DNA of 64,000 nucleotides from Sphingomonas sp. LT1P40 (lineage in GTDB: Bacteria > Pseudomonadota > Alphaproteobacteria > Sphingomonadales > Sphingomonadaceae), in NCBI RefSeq assembly GCF_036663835.1, contig NZ_JAXOJT010000002.1:1-64000 (forward strand), given 5' to 3'. Made by a program: the position numbers and the translations under genes. The notes under the pieces were generated by a model. That model saw only the letters and a program-made list of their open reading frames with translations. It was not told the origin of the DNA and searched no databases. Numbering within the stretch: position 1 is the stretch's first letter; the number at the start of each line of letters is the position of its first letter. This document shows positions 49,543-58,751 of the stretch, piece after piece.

Positions 49543-49771
49543 TCTCATAACCCTCAAACGCGACATTGCCGGGTGGCTGGCCGCCCATATGGGATACTGC
49601 GACGCCCGGAGAATAGCCGATCTCTAGGCCCACTCGCCCCCGTTTTCAAAGAGGGCGCGCGCGGAAGTTAATGGTCGGGCCACATGTGCCGGGTTGAAAC
49701 GTCGCCAAATCGGGGGTGGCCACGCGCCATCCGACCCCGCATCAGGCAGGTTGAGTTATGGAGTCGTTGTA
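49543..49771. other. Intergenic region without recognisable genes
   Basis: 229 bp between the divergent aminopeptidase P and L,D-transpeptidase genes. It should hold promoters for both, but I do not see boxes good enough to name. Confidence 0.4.
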
Positions 49772-50437
49772 ATGCGTGCGTGGATGTTCAGGGCGGCGGC
49801 CGGGGCCGGCTTCGTTGCCGCCGCAGTGGCTGTGACCACCCTGCTCCCCGCCAGCGAACCCGCGCGCACCGCCGTGCCAACGGCACCGCGCCCGACTGTC
49901 GCGGCGCCGGCAGTGGCGGTGGCACCATCTGCACCCGCCCCGGCACCTGTTACCGCACCGGCTACCCCCGAAGCGCTGATCGTCAAGCGCATCCTCGATA
50001 TCCCCGGCCCGATCCGTTTCGGCGAATATTATTGGGACGCGGACACTGCCAAGACACCCGGCCCGTTGATTATTACCGTCGATCTGGAGGCCGAGACGAT
50101 GTCGGTGTTCCGCGACGGCTATGAAATCGGCGCCACGGCGGTGCTGTTCGGCGCGGACGAGAAGCCGACTCCGGTCGGAATTTATCCGATCACGCAGAAA
50201 AAGGTGCATCACATCTCGAACCTGTATGGCGCGCCGATGCCGTACATGATGCGCCTGACCAACGACGGCGTCGCCATCCATGCGTCGGAGGTCGAGCTGG
50301 GCGCGGCGACGCATGGCTGTATCGGCGTGCCGCTGCCCTTCGCCAAATTGTTGTTCGCACAGGCAAAGCTGGGCGACCGCGTCATCATCACGCGCGGCAA
50401 AAGGCTGGGTGTCGGCGGCATGATCTCGGGCGGCTGA
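49772..50437 (+). CDS. L,D-transpeptidase (YkuD family)
   Basis: 221 residues. An N-terminal membrane anchor or signal (FRAAAGAGFVAAAVAVTTLL) leads into an Ala/Pro-rich linker (about 32-72) and a YkuD domain (about 90-215). The active-site motif is IHAS followed by ATHGCIGVP, with Cys183 as nucleophile and the two His nearby. It would form 3-3 crosslinks or attach proteins to peptidoglycan in the periplasm; a pure peptidoglycan-modifying or regulatory role is also possible. The start is the ATG at 49772 with GGAG 9 nt upstream. Confidence 0.9.
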   Translation: MRAWMFRAAAGAGFVAAAVAVTTLLPASEPARTAVPTAPRPTVAAPAVAVAPSAPAPAPVTAPATPEALIVKRILDIPGPIRFGEYYWDADTAKTPGPLIITVDLEAETMSVFRDGYEIGATAVLFGADEKPTPVGIYPITQKKVHHISNLYGAPMPYMMRLTNDGVAIHASEVELGAATHGCIGVPLPFAKLLFAQAKLGDRVIITRGKRLGVGGMISGG

Positions 50438-50501
50438 CGGGCATTTTTCCGCAGGCTGCTTTGGTGTAGCATCGCCCCGGGGACGTCAGGGGGATCGACG
50501 C

Positions 50502-51722
50502 ATGAGCCAGCTTCCGGCAGCGGTTTCGACACCGGGTCCATTGGCGCATCCTTCCCCGCCGCGCGGCATGCTGGCGCGGATCGGCGGCGCGGCCTCACGG
50601 CTGTTTCACACCGGCGCATCCGGCGCGGCGCGCGGACTGGAGGCGGCGGGCGTCGCGGCGGAGCGCGTGCGGTTGCGGCTGTTCATCGTCATCCTCGCGC
50701 TGGCGGGGCTGATCGTGCTCGGCGCGCTGTTTCGCAGCATCGGCTGGGGGGGAGCCAATTATGCGCTGATCGCGCTGGCGGGCGCAGGCGCTTTATGGGC
50801 GGCGCTCAGCCCGCTGCATCTGGCCGGGCTGCTGTTGGTCGGCGGCGGCGTGGCGGCGGTACGCGGGGCGGCGGACGCACAGGCGGCGATGCTCGGCTAT
50901 GCGCGGCTGCTCGGGCGGCTGTTGCTCGGCTTCCTCGCCATCCTGTTCCTGTTCGCGCTGGCACCGGGCGATACCTCGTTCCTCGCGTCGATGCGGCTGG
51001 TCCTGTTCGGCTCCGTCGCGGTGCTGGCAATCATGCTGTTCGGCCGCGTTGAGCCGAGGATCGAGCGCGGGCTGTTCGTCGGCCTGCCGCTGGCTGCGCT
51101 GGCGGTCGCGCTCGCCAATATGCTGGTCCCCGAATCGGTGCTCGCGCGGCTGGGCATTCCGGCGTGGCTGCGTGCGCCGCGTCCGCAGGATGAGGAACTG
51201 GCGCGGATCGAGCGGGCGATCGAAACGCGCCGCAATGCCGCGCGTGCCGCCACGCTGCGGACGATCCGCGAAAAGGTCGAACGCGGCGAACCGCTCACCC
51301 CCGCCGATCAGGCGGCAATCGCGCAGGCCCAGCGCGACCGTGTGACCCTCACCGGCTGGGCCGATGCGCGTTATCAGGCGGTGCTGGCCGAGGTGCAGCG
51401 GCGCATGGCCGCGCCCGCCGACGCCGCCAAGCCGCTCCAGACCGTGGCGCTGACGGGCAGCCTCATCGCCCCCTCCCCTGGCTGGTCCGCCCCGCTGCCG
51501 GTCCCGGCCGGAATGCGCGTCTGCACCGCCAGTCCCACAGGGGAGCGTGCCTATACGACGCAATGCCATTTGACCGGCGATGCTGCCGATCGCTGGCAGC
51601 TACGGCGCAGCGGACGCTGCGTCGCAGGGGCTGTCGATCGCGTGCGGTTTGAGGGGCGCGGGCGGGCGCAGACGGTCCGCTATCGCCTGAGCGACGCCGC
51701 GAAGTCCTGCCCGACAGTATGA
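50502..51722 (+). CDS. Multi-pass membrane protein of unknown function
   Basis: 406 residues, preceded by CAGGGGGATC before the ATG. A cytoplasmic N-terminus is followed by about seven hydrophobic helices between 58 and 205 (LFIVILALAGLIVLGALF; ALIALAGAGALWAAL; RLLLGFLAILFLFAL; GLPLAALAVALANML). Then comes a charged, probably coiled-coil segment (about 228-300, ELARIERAIETRRNAARAA) and a C-terminal globular part with several Cys (VCTASPTGERAYTTQCHL, CVAGAV, SCPTV). I do not recognise the family. It follows the L,D-transpeptidase by 64 bp and could share its transcript. Confidence 0.7.
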   Translation: MSQLPAAVSTPGPLAHPSPPRGMLARIGGAASRLFHTGASGAARGLEAAGVAAERVRLRLFIVILALAGLIVLGALFRSIGWGGANYALIALAGAGALWAALSPLHLAGLLLVGGGVAAVRGAADAQAAMLGYARLLGRLLLGFLAILFLFALAPGDTSFLASMRLVLFGSVAVLAIMLFGRVEPRIERGLFVGLPLAALAVALANMLVPESVLARLGIPAWLRAPRPQDEELARIERAIETRRNAARAATLRTIREKVERGEPLTPADQAAIAQAQRDRVTLTGWADARYQAVLAEVQRRMAAPADAAKPLQTVALTGSLIAPSPGWSAPLPVPAGMRVCTASPTGERAYTTQCHLTGDAADRWQLRRSGRCVAGAVDRVRFEGRGRAQTVRYRLSDAAKSCPTV

Positions 51723-51726
51723 CCCG

Positions 51727-53985
51727 CTATTCGCTGATCTTCACCGGCTTTCCCACCGCCGCCGCCGCGATCTGTGCCGGAGAGAATGGGAACCGCGCCC
51801 AGCCCTTCTTCGAGTACAGCCGCGTCTGATCGGCATAGAAGGGCGATGCCGGGTCGGGTGACTGCGAATAGCTCAGCACCGTATCCGCAACCGGCCCGTC
51901 TGCGTCGAACCCGACCACCTGCACATAGCTTGAGCCATGCCGCGGCGTCACGCCACCGGAGGCGGGTAGCGACATCTGAACGTTGAGTACGCCGAGCGCG
52001 CCGTCGCCGCCATGCACCGGAATCCGCTCGGCGCCGCGCTGCGCATATTGGACGTCGCCCCAGCGCGCATTGAGCGCGATGCCCGCCTTGGTCACCTCCG
52101 CCGCCGCTGCTTTCAGCGGCGCGATCAGCTTCACGCCGGTCTCGCCGCTCGTCACCAGATCGCGCGGCGTGTTGACCGGATCCTTCACGTCGAACGGCAC
52201 CGCCCAGATGCCGGGGATGCCCCGCGCCTTCATCCAGAAGCGGTCGAACAGCCACGCGCCCCGGCTGTCGAGATCGTAACGGCGATCCCATTTGCCCAGC
52301 GCGGCACAGGCATCGGCCACCTCGGCGTTGCCCTTGCACGCCGCCAGCATCGGGCCGGTCGCCAGATCGGCAGCCAGGCTCTTGTTTGCGAACGCCATGG
52401 CCTGTGCGCGTGCATGATCGACCTTGCCGCCCGCGATCAGCGCGTGGGTCTCGATAAAGCCCGAACGCGTGCGCAGCGACACCTGCTTCTCCGCATCGCC
52501 CAGCATCGGCGACAGCGGCGTGTGGGGCGCGCGCGGATTGCTCAGCCAGTAACTGTCGTTCATGTTCGCCACGTAATCGCGGCGCTGCTGGATTGCCTGA
52601 TCGCTGGCAGGCATCAGGCCGGGAACCGGCGTCCCCGCCGCTACATCCCAGTCGCACGCCGATCTCGACCCGTCGAGCAGGATCGCGCTGCGGGCGACCA
52701 GCGCCGAGATCGGCGTCGCGCACGCCTTGATCTTCTCCGCCGACACGTTCGGCACGGCGGTGACATCGGCATGCATCGCGTCGCCATTGCGGTCGGCAAC
52801 GATGGTGTTGACCCACGGAATGCCCAAAGTCTGCGTCACCCCCGCACGCACATCGGCCACGTTGCGCGACCGCGCGATCCGCACCCATGCGCCAAGCCCG
52901 CGCTGATTGCCCTGATTGGCATCGCGCATCGTGAACGCCATTGTTTTGGTCCAGTTCGCGCCCGCCGCCGGAATCGTGATGACCGGCCCGAAGCGTGTGG
53001 AATAGAGCGTGCGCGTCACCGCCGCCGCACCGTCCGGCATCGGCACGCTGACAGTTTTCGACGTCATCTTGTGCGGCTTGCCGTCGACCAGATAGATCGT
53101 CGGATCGGTGGCATCGAGCTTCAGCTGATACAGTGTGAAATGCCGCGCCGCCGTTACCGTATGCGTCCAGGCGATGTCGCGGTTGAAACCCAACGTCGGC
53201 AGCGGCGATCCGGCGATGCCGACGCCCGCCACGTCAAGCTGGCCGGGGATCGTCACCTGCATCTGCCAGAAACGGCTGGGGCCGGACCACGGAAAATGGG
53301 GGTTGCCGATCAGCATGCCGCGCTGGTCCGCCGTCACGTCGCCGCCGAATGCCCAGCCATTGCTGCCGATCCCCAATTCGCCCGGATCGGGCAGGCGCAT
53401 GCCGGTCTTGACCGCCGGAGCAGCCCCCGGCGGGGTCGCCCCCGCAATCGCCGGGGCCAGCGCCAGCGAACTTGCCAACAGCATCTGCTTTTCATTCAGC
53501 CGCAGCGTGTCGTCGGCGGTGATCGGCCGCACCCATGCCTTGCCCCGGCACTCGGCCGGAACGCCGCCCGGGCCGATATCGCGCAGATACCGGTTATAGC
53601 CCGCGACATAACCCGCGACGAGCGCCAGCACTTCCCGGCCCTGCGACCGCACGCCCTTGCGCAAGGCGGGCAGATCGACCGCGCCGCGAAAGAACACGTC
53701 CGAGGTCAAATTATCGACCGTCTGGAACCCCAGGGTCGCGCTTTCCTTCGGCCCGAAATGCAGCGAGCGTTCGCCCGCGACGGTCGCAAATTCCTCGGCG
53801 ATCATGCACAGATTGTCCTGCGCATAGGCATAGCCGACGCCGTAACCCGCCCCGCGCCAGTCCCTTGCGGTGATGTGCGCGATGCCGTGCGTGGTGCGCA
53901 CGATCGTCGCATCGTAACGCTTCGCCTGGGCAGCACCGCCCACCAGCGTCATTCCGACAGCCGCCGCCAACATCGCGTACTTCAT
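51727..53985 (-). CDS. Penicillin/AHL-acylase-type N-terminal nucleophile hydrolase (S45)
   Basis: 752 residues, close to the length of PvdQ-type acylases. It has a signal peptide (AAAVGMTLVGGAAQA), an alpha chain (about 22-207) with YAYAQDNLCMIAEEF, and the autoprocessing site before Ser208 in GIGSNGWAFGG, which becomes the catalytic N-terminal residue of the beta chain. The beta chain has GNPHFPW and TLGFNRDIAWTHTV. Enzymes of this group cleave acyl-homoserine lactones, cyclic-peptide or siderophore acyl chains, or aculeacin. The substrate here cannot be told from sequence alone. Periplasmic. SD GGGAGAG before the ATG. Convergent with the membrane protein (4-bp gap) and divergent from a halogenase. 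Confidence 0.9.
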   Translation of the reverse strand: MKYAMLAAAVGMTLVGGAAQAKRYDATIVRTTHGIAHITARDWRGAGYGVGYAYAQDNLCMIAEEFATVAGERSLHFGPKESATLGFQTVDNLTSDVFFRGAVDLPALRKGVRSQGREVLALVAGYVAGYNRYLRDIGPGGVPAECRGKAWVRPITADDTLRLNEKQMLLASSLALAPAIAGATPPGAAPAVKTGMRLPDPGELGIGSNGWAFGGDVTADQRGMLIGNPHFPWSGPSRFWQMQVTIPGQLDVAGVGIAGSPLPTLGFNRDIAWTHTVTAARHFTLYQLKLDATDPTIYLVDGKPHKMTSKTVSVPMPDGAAAVTRTLYSTRFGPVITIPAAGANWTKTMAFTMRDANQGNQRGLGAWVRIARSRNVADVRAGVTQTLGIPWVNTIVADRNGDAMHADVTAVPNVSAEKIKACATPISALVARSAILLDGSRSACDWDVAAGTPVPGLMPASDQAIQQRRDYVANMNDSYWLSNPRAPHTPLSPMLGDAEKQVSLRTRSGFIETHALIAGGKVDHARAQAMAFANKSLAADLATGPMLAACKGNAEVADACAALGKWDRRYDLDSRGAWLFDRFWMKARGIPGIWAVPFDVKDPVNTPRDLVTSGETGVKLIAPLKAAAAEVTKAGIALNARWGDVQYAQRGAERIPVHGGDGALGVLNVQMSLPASGGVTPRHGSSYVQVVGFDADGPVADTVLSYSQSPDPASPFYADQTRLYSKKGWARFPFSPAQIAAAAVGKPVKISE

Positions 53986-54113
53986 TCCACTCTCCCGATC
54001 CTGTCGGGATCATGGCCCAGACCTTACGTTCGCGGCAAGCCGTTCATGGGGTAATGCCCCATCTTCGACGCTTACCGCTATCCACCGTCGCCATGCTGCA
54101 TTAGGCTGACGGC

Positions 54114-55631
54114 ATGGCGGGCAAGCGCAAGATTCTGGTGGTTGGCGGTGGGACCGCGGGCTGGCTCACCGCCGCCTATCTGGCGCGGTCGGGCGCGGAC
54201 CATCTTCACGTCACCCTGCTCGAATCGCCCGAGATCGGGATCATCGGCGTCGGCGAAGGCACCTTTCCGACGATCCGCCGCACGCTCCAGTTTCTCGGCA
54301 TCGACGAAGCGAGCTTCATCCGCGAGACCAGCGCCACATTCAAACAGGGGATCCGCTTCAACGACTGGGCCGAAACGCCGGTGGATGGCCGCCACAGCCA
54401 TTATTTCCACCCGTTCGAGGCGCCGTTCTACACCGAGGAAGCCAGTCTGGTCTCCTACTGGCTGCTCCAGGACGAAGCCACGCGCCCGCCTTTCGCCGAA
54501 GCCGTGACGATTCAAAACCGCGTCGCCGAGGCCCGCCGCGCCCCGAAACGCCCGCATGAAGGCGAGTTTTCCGGGCCGCTCAATTACGCCTATCATTTCG
54601 ACGCGGTGAAGCTGGCCGGCGTGCTCGCCGATCGCGCCCGCGCGCTTGGCGTCGAGCATAAAAAGGGCATGCTGACCGATGTCGCGCTCGACGATGCAGG
54701 CGCGATCGACCATGTCGTCACGCGCGAACACGGCGCGCTGACCGCCGACCTCTATATCGACTGTACCGGCTTCCGCGCCGAACTGATCGGCAGGGCGCTG
54801 GAGGTGCCGTTCAAGTCGGTACGCGACGGCCTGTTCACCAATCGCGCGCTGGCGTGCAAGATTCCTTACGACCGCGACGATGCCCCGCTGGAAAGCTACA
54901 CCATCGCCGCTGCGCACGAAGCGGGGTGGACCTGGGACATCGGGCTGAAGGGCGCGCGCGGGATCGGCTGCGTCTATTCGAGCGATCACATCAGCGACGA
55001 TCGCGCCGAGGAAATCCTGCACGGTTATGTCGGGAATGCCGAGATCGCGCCGCGCCTGATCGCGTTCGAGGCGGGGTATCGCGAGCGGCAATGGGTGAAG
55101 AATTGCGTCGCCGTCGGCCTGTCCGCCGGGTTTCTCGAACCGCTCGAATCGACCGGCGTGGTGCTGATCGAGGCGGCAATCGGCATGATCGCCGAACTCC
55201 TGCCCCGCAGCGGGCCGATCGATGCCCCCGCGCGGCGTTTCAACCAGCTGATGACCGCGCGCTACGACAATATCGCCGATTTCCTGAAACTACATTATTG
55301 CCTCAGCCGCCGGACCGAACCGTTCTGGCGCGACAATGCCGATCCGGCATCGATCTCCGAGCGGCTACGGGATTTGCTCGACCAGTGGCGCTTCCGCCCG
55401 CCAAGCCGGTTCGACTTCATCCTCGATCTCGAAAGCTTCGCCTTCTTCAACTATCAGTACATTCTCTACGGCATGGGCTTTCAGACCGACCTGGCGCCGG
55501 TACGACAGGATTTCCCCGATGTCGGCACCGCCGACCGCATCTTTGCCAAAATCCGCAACTTCAGCGAAAGCGCAACCCGCGACCTGCCCGCGCACCGCGC
55601 GCTGATCGAGGAAATCAACGCGGCGGCGTAA
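54114..55631 (+). CDS. Stand-alone FAD-dependent tryptophan halogenase family protein
   Basis: 505 residues. FAD motif VVGGGTAGWLTA (about 9-20), Lys77 in SATFKQGIRFNDW and the glutamate loop GLSAGFLEPLEST are all intact. The tryptophan-region motif reads GWTWDIG, i.e. W-x-W-x-I-G instead of W-x-W-x-I-P, a deviation from the canonical form. It is unlike the three clustered paralogues in its middle region (HSHYFHPFEAPFYTEEAS). Such orphan enzymes in Caulobacterales (BrvH type, as I recall) halogenate free indole in vitro, with unknown natural substrate. It stands alone between the acylase (divergent) and a porin (convergent, 3-bp gap). Confidence 0.9.
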   Translation: MAGKRKILVVGGGTAGWLTAAYLARSGADHLHVTLLESPEIGIIGVGEGTFPTIRRTLQFLGIDEASFIRETSATFKQGIRFNDWAETPVDGRHSHYFHPFEAPFYTEEASLVSYWLLQDEATRPPFAEAVTIQNRVAEARRAPKRPHEGEFSGPLNYAYHFDAVKLAGVLADRARALGVEHKKGMLTDVALDDAGAIDHVVTREHGALTADLYIDCTGFRAELIGRALEVPFKSVRDGLFTNRALACKIPYDRDDAPLESYTIAAAHEAGWTWDIGLKGARGIGCVYSSDHISDDRAEEILHGYVGNAEIAPRLIAFEAGYRERQWVKNCVAVGLSAGFLEPLESTGVVLIEAAIGMIAELLPRSGPIDAPARRFNQLMTARYDNIADFLKLHYCLSRRTEPFWRDNADPASISERLRDLLDQWRFRPPSRFDFILDLESFAFFNYQYILYGMGFQTDLAPVRQDFPDVGTADRIFAKIRNFSESATRDLPAHRALIEEINAAA

Positions 55632-55634
55632 GCT

Positions 55635-56843
55635 TCAAATCGCCAAATCCACCGACAGCCACGCCTTGTCGGTGTCCGTCGCAAAGGCGTCCGCCCGATA
55701 ATGGGCGTAGCGTGCCGACACGGTTGCACGCCCGTATTTGACGCTCGCCAGCAGGTCGATCTCGTTGCCGTAATGCTGGTCGAGCCGGTCGCTGGCAAAG
55801 TCGTGCCACGTTGCCGACAGGGTGACGGCGTCGAACGGCCCGGTCTTCTTCCATCCCCGCGCCAGCGTCGCGTACAGGTCATGCAGGCCATTGGGCGGCG
55901 TGGTGCCGAACTTGCCCGCCCACCCTTGAAACTTGAAATGGGATGCAAGCGGCGTCTGCACGCTGGTCAGCGCCAGTCCCTTGTCCGCGCCCAGCACCTC
56001 ATAGCCGCCGGTCAGCGTAAAGCCGCGCACGCCCAGCGCTGCTTCGCCCAGCCAATAGGTCGCGGCGTAATCGTTGGGATTGCGGTGCCAGTCGCTTTGC
56101 CGCGCGACGCTGGCGACATAACCCAGCGTTACGCCCTTCGTAAGCAAAGCGCTCCCGGCGAAGCGCACGCCATAGGTCTGGCTCGACAGGCGATACCCTT
56201 GCACCGCCGCTTCGTCCTGATCGACAAGATAGACGAAGCCGGTGAGCTTCCCCGCTTTCATGCCATAGCTTAGCAGCGCGAAGGCATTGTCGCCGCCCAC
56301 CGCCTGTTGCCGCGCGCCAGTGCCGTCGCGGCCATTCACGGTCAGGTCGTTCCAGGCATAGGTGACGTCCGTGCTGAACCCGACGGGCTTGCCCCATGTG
56401 AAGCGCATGGCGTCGAATGTCTGCTCGTTCTGGCGAAAGCCCGCCGATCCGACGAAGCGCTGGTCGGCCAGTTCGATCCGCTGGCGTCCCGCCGTCAGTG
56501 CCAGTCCGTTCGCACCGACATAACGCAACTGCGCGCGGTTCAGCTCGAAATTGGCGGGATCGACCACCAGCGGAAACGCGGTCCGGCCATTGGTGCCGCT
56601 GTTATAATCCTCGACGATCGCCAGCGTTGCCTCGCCCTCGACCAGCAGCGACCAGTTGCCCTTGCTCGCCTCGACCCCAGGCCGCACCCGCAACGTCAGC
56701 GCCTCGGCGTCGCGTGGCAGTCCGGCCTGATCGACCGTTTCATAGCGCAGCCGCGCGTCGAGCGTCGGCATCACCTTCACGTCTTGCGCGAGGGCGGTGC
56801 CGCTCACAAGCAGCGCCACCAGCATTGCCGGCATCGTCTTCAT
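55635..56843 (-). CDS. Outer-membrane porin, alginate-export-like beta-barrel
   Basis: 402 residues with a signal peptide (PAMLVALLVSGTALAQ) and a beta-barrel of about 16-18 predicted strands (alternating patterns such as RLRYETVDQ, LTAGRQRIELADQRFVGS, FALLSYGMKAGKLTGFVYLVD) ending in an aliphatic/aromatic strand AWLSVDLAI. RQRIELADQRFVGSAGFRQNEQ resembles the AlgE/alginate_exp family signature. It probably forms a general or anion-selective pore. The start is the ATG at 56843 with GGGGGA 5 nt upstream; the frame can be extended to 56978 but would read through the preceding gene. A strong hairpin (56857-56891) lies just upstream. Confidence 0.88.
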   Translation of the reverse strand: MKTMPAMLVALLVSGTALAQDVKVMPTLDARLRYETVDQAGLPRDAEALTLRVRPGVEASKGNWSLLVEGEATLAIVEDYNSGTNGRTAFPLVVDPANFELNRAQLRYVGANGLALTAGRQRIELADQRFVGSAGFRQNEQTFDAMRFTWGKPVGFSTDVTYAWNDLTVNGRDGTGARQQAVGGDNAFALLSYGMKAGKLTGFVYLVDQDEAAVQGYRLSSQTYGVRFAGSALLTKGVTLGYVASVARQSDWHRNPNDYAATYWLGEAALGVRGFTLTGGYEVLGADKGLALTSVQTPLASHFKFQGWAGKFGTTPPNGLHDLYATLARGWKKTGPFDAVTLSATWHDFASDRLDQHYGNEIDLLASVKYGRATVSARYAHYRADAFATDTDKAWLSVDLAI

Positions 56844-56856
56844 CGTAATCCCCCTT

Positions 56857-56891
56857 GTCCGGCCCGCTCGGGGAGGGGGTGCGGGCCGGAC
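56857..56891 (-). other. Intercistronic hairpin between antiporter and porin genes
   Basis: A perfect 11-bp stem (GTCCGGCCCGC pairing with GCGGGCCGGAC) with a 13-nt loop fills most of the 64-bp gap. On the minus-strand transcript it is followed by AAGGGGG, the porin Shine-Dalgarno, not by a U-run. It may stabilise the porin message or limit read-through translation. Confidence 0.6.
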
Positions 56892-56907
56892 GTCTTGAAT
56901 GGGATCG

Positions 56908-58281
56908 TCAGCCCGCGTTGGCCACCGCACCGCCGTGGAGCGACCCCAACTCGCCGCTCGCCCGGGCCTTGCGGCCATAGACCAGCTCGAACAACGGTCC
57001 CGCCATCACCGTGGTGACGATCGCCATCAGCACCATCATCGCAAACAGCGTGGGGCCGATAATGCCCTTTTGCAGACCGATGTTGATGATGATGAGCTCC
57101 ATCAGCCCGCGCGAGTTCATCAGCGCGCCGATGCCCAGCGCGGTGCGGTTGTCCTCACCCGCCAGCCGCGCCGCCGCCCAGCATGCGCCGAATTTGGCGA
57201 GGATCGAGACGGCCAGGATGCCCAGCGCGATCGCCAGCAGCGACAGCGAGTTGACCATGTCCATGCGCGTGTTGAGGCCGGAGTAAGTGAAGAACATCGG
57301 CAGCAGCAGCACGACCGCGATCGGCTCGACCTTGCGCTTCAGCTCTTCCACGAACAGGCCACGCGGCATGAACGCGCCGAGCAGGAAGCCGCCGAACACC
57401 GCGTGGATACCGATCGCGTCCATCAGGAATGCGGACATGCAATATAGCATCAGCGTGATCGCCAGCACGGTGTTGCTCATCTCGCCGGCCTTTTCGACTG
57501 CACGACCCAGCGGCGCGAGCAGGCGCTTGCCGAAGAGCAGCATGAAAACGGCATAGGCCACGCCACCGCCGATCGCGAGCACCGCGACGCCGGGTCCACC
57601 GCCGAATGTCGCCAGCACGACCGCGAGCACGCACCACGACACCGCGTCGTCGAACGCGCCGGCCGTCAGGGAAAGTGTGCCGAGCGAGGTGTTGTTCAGG
57701 CCGCGTTCGTTGATGATCCGCGCCAGCATCGGGAACGCGGTGAGCGCGATGCATGCGCCCATGAACAAGGTCGCGTTGAACTGGCTGATCCCCGGCGCGA
57801 ACAGCCCCGGCACGGTCAGCAGCAGCGGCGTAATCAGGATGGCGAAGAAGAATGGCGCGCCAATCCCAGCCGCGGAAACGCCGACGGCGCTTCTGGCCTT
57901 GGACTTGAAATGGTCGAGCTGGAGCGTCGTGCCGACCAGGAACATGTAAAGACCCACACCGAACTGCGCGCCGACGTAGAGGACGTTCTTGGTCTCCTTG
58001 GGAAACAGCGCCGCCTGAAATTCGGGGAAGAGCAGGCCAAGCAGCGACGGTCCGAGCACGACGCCCGCGATCATCTCGCCCACCACCTGCGGCTGGCCCA
58101 GGAATTTCTTGCCCAGCCAGCCGACCACGCGGCACGCCAGCAGGATCACCGCAAGCTGGAGAAAGAAGTGGATGCTGTAGTCGTTCGGCGCGAACGTCTT
58201 GGCGGCTTGGACCGCGGGACCGTGCGCCGACATCACGTCTCCCAACACCCGCCAGAAATCGTTCAACAGCTCGGTCACCAC
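56908..58281 (-). CDS. CPA2-type cation/proton antiporter (KefB/NapA-like)
   Basis: 457 residues and about thirteen hydrophobic helices. The monovalent cation:proton antiporter-2 pattern is clear: QPQVVGEMIAGVVLGPSLLG in the second helix, GLYMFLVGTTLQLD, GAFDDAVSWCVLAVVLA with the ion-binding Asp pair, and AIGIHAVFGGFLLGAFMPRG. No C-terminal RCK/TrkA-N domain, so it is shorter than KefB and KefC. It exchanges Na+ or K+ for H+ at the inner membrane. The GTG at 58281 is the likely start (GGGGAGAG upstream). Located 64 bp upstream of the porin on the same strand. Confidence 0.92.
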   Translation of the reverse strand: MVTELLNDFWRVLGDVMSAHGPAVQAAKTFAPNDYSIHFFLQLAVILLACRVVGWLGKKFLGQPQVVGEMIAGVVLGPSLLGLLFPEFQAALFPKETKNVLYVGAQFGVGLYMFLVGTTLQLDHFKSKARSAVGVSAAGIGAPFFFAILITPLLLTVPGLFAPGISQFNATLFMGACIALTAFPMLARIINERGLNNTSLGTLSLTAGAFDDAVSWCVLAVVLATFGGGPGVAVLAIGGGVAYAVFMLLFGKRLLAPLGRAVEKAGEMSNTVLAITLMLYCMSAFLMDAIGIHAVFGGFLLGAFMPRGLFVEELKRKVEPIAVVLLLPMFFTYSGLNTRMDMVNSLSLLAIALGILAVSILAKFGACWAAARLAGEDNRTALGIGALMNSRGLMELIIINIGLQKGIIGPTLFAMMVLMAIVTTVMAGPLFELVYGRKARASGELGSLHGGAVANAG

Positions 58282-58499
58282 GAAATCTCTCCCCCATTTT
58301 CACGGCCAACGGTCTGTCTGAATCCGTTTCGGCATCGTCATCGGAGCTTGGATCGGCGTCGACACGCAAGCCGTAATTGTCATAAATTGGGCCGCCCGCA
58401 TCATTTTCCCGACGTCACGGCCAATTCTGTTGCGCAGTCGCCACAGGGTAGTAATGTACCTACATGACAACCTGGACAATCTAGGTACGTAGGTACGAA
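58282..58499. other. Divergent intergenic region, antiporter/toxin-antitoxin
   Basis: 218 bp. The right part holds the toxin-antitoxin operator (58456-58496) with a possible promoter TTGCGC (58430-58435), 16 nt, TAATGT (58452-58457). Nothing recognisable lies in the left part except what should be the antiporter promoter. Confidence 0.4.
58456..58496. promoter_or_regulatory. Toxin-antitoxin operator with three GTACCTA/TAGGTAC half-sites
   Basis: GTACCTAC (58456-58463) pairs with GTAGGTAC (58489-58496), and a further TAGGTACG at 58482-58489 is repeated directly at 58490-58497. This arrangement of three half-sites, ending 3 bp before the antitoxin ATG (58500), is typical of conditional cooperativity in Phd/VapC-type operons. 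It overlaps the likely -10 box, so binding would repress. Confidence 0.7.
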
Positions 58500-58751
58500 A
58501 TGAAGGTTATCAGCAGCCGCGATTTCAATCAGGATGTCAGTCAGGCGAAGCGACTCGCCCGAGTCGAACCGGTGTTCGTAACCGATCGCGGAAAGCCCAC
58601 GCATGTGCTGATGAGCATCGCCGCCTTCCAGCAACTGACCGGCGCGACGGAGAGCGTGGTCGACCTGCTGGCCATGCCCGGCTCCGCCCCCGTCGCTCTC
58701 GACTCGTCCTTTTCCGGCGAAGGCTGGGACCGGCGCGCGAAGCTCGGCTGA
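58500..58751 (+). CDS. Phd/YefM-type antitoxin
   Basis: 83 residues with the Phd fold at the N-terminus: MKVISSRDFNQDVSQAKRLAR (DNA-binding dimerisation part), then FVTDRGKPTHVLMSIAAFQQL, followed by a flexible acidic C-terminal segment (about 50-83, FSGEGWDRR) that would wrap the toxin. It neutralises the PIN-domain nuclease encoded next (TGATG overlap) and autoregulates from the repeats just upstream. Confidence 0.9.
   Translation: MKVISSRDFNQDVSQAKRLARVEPVFVTDRGKPTHVLMSIAAFQQLTGATESVVDLLAMPGSAPVALDSSFSGEGWDRRAKLG

Noticed and set aside
56857..56891. Hairpin before the porin as an intrinsic terminator
   Set aside because: No U-run follows it on the transcribed strand; AAGGGGG does.
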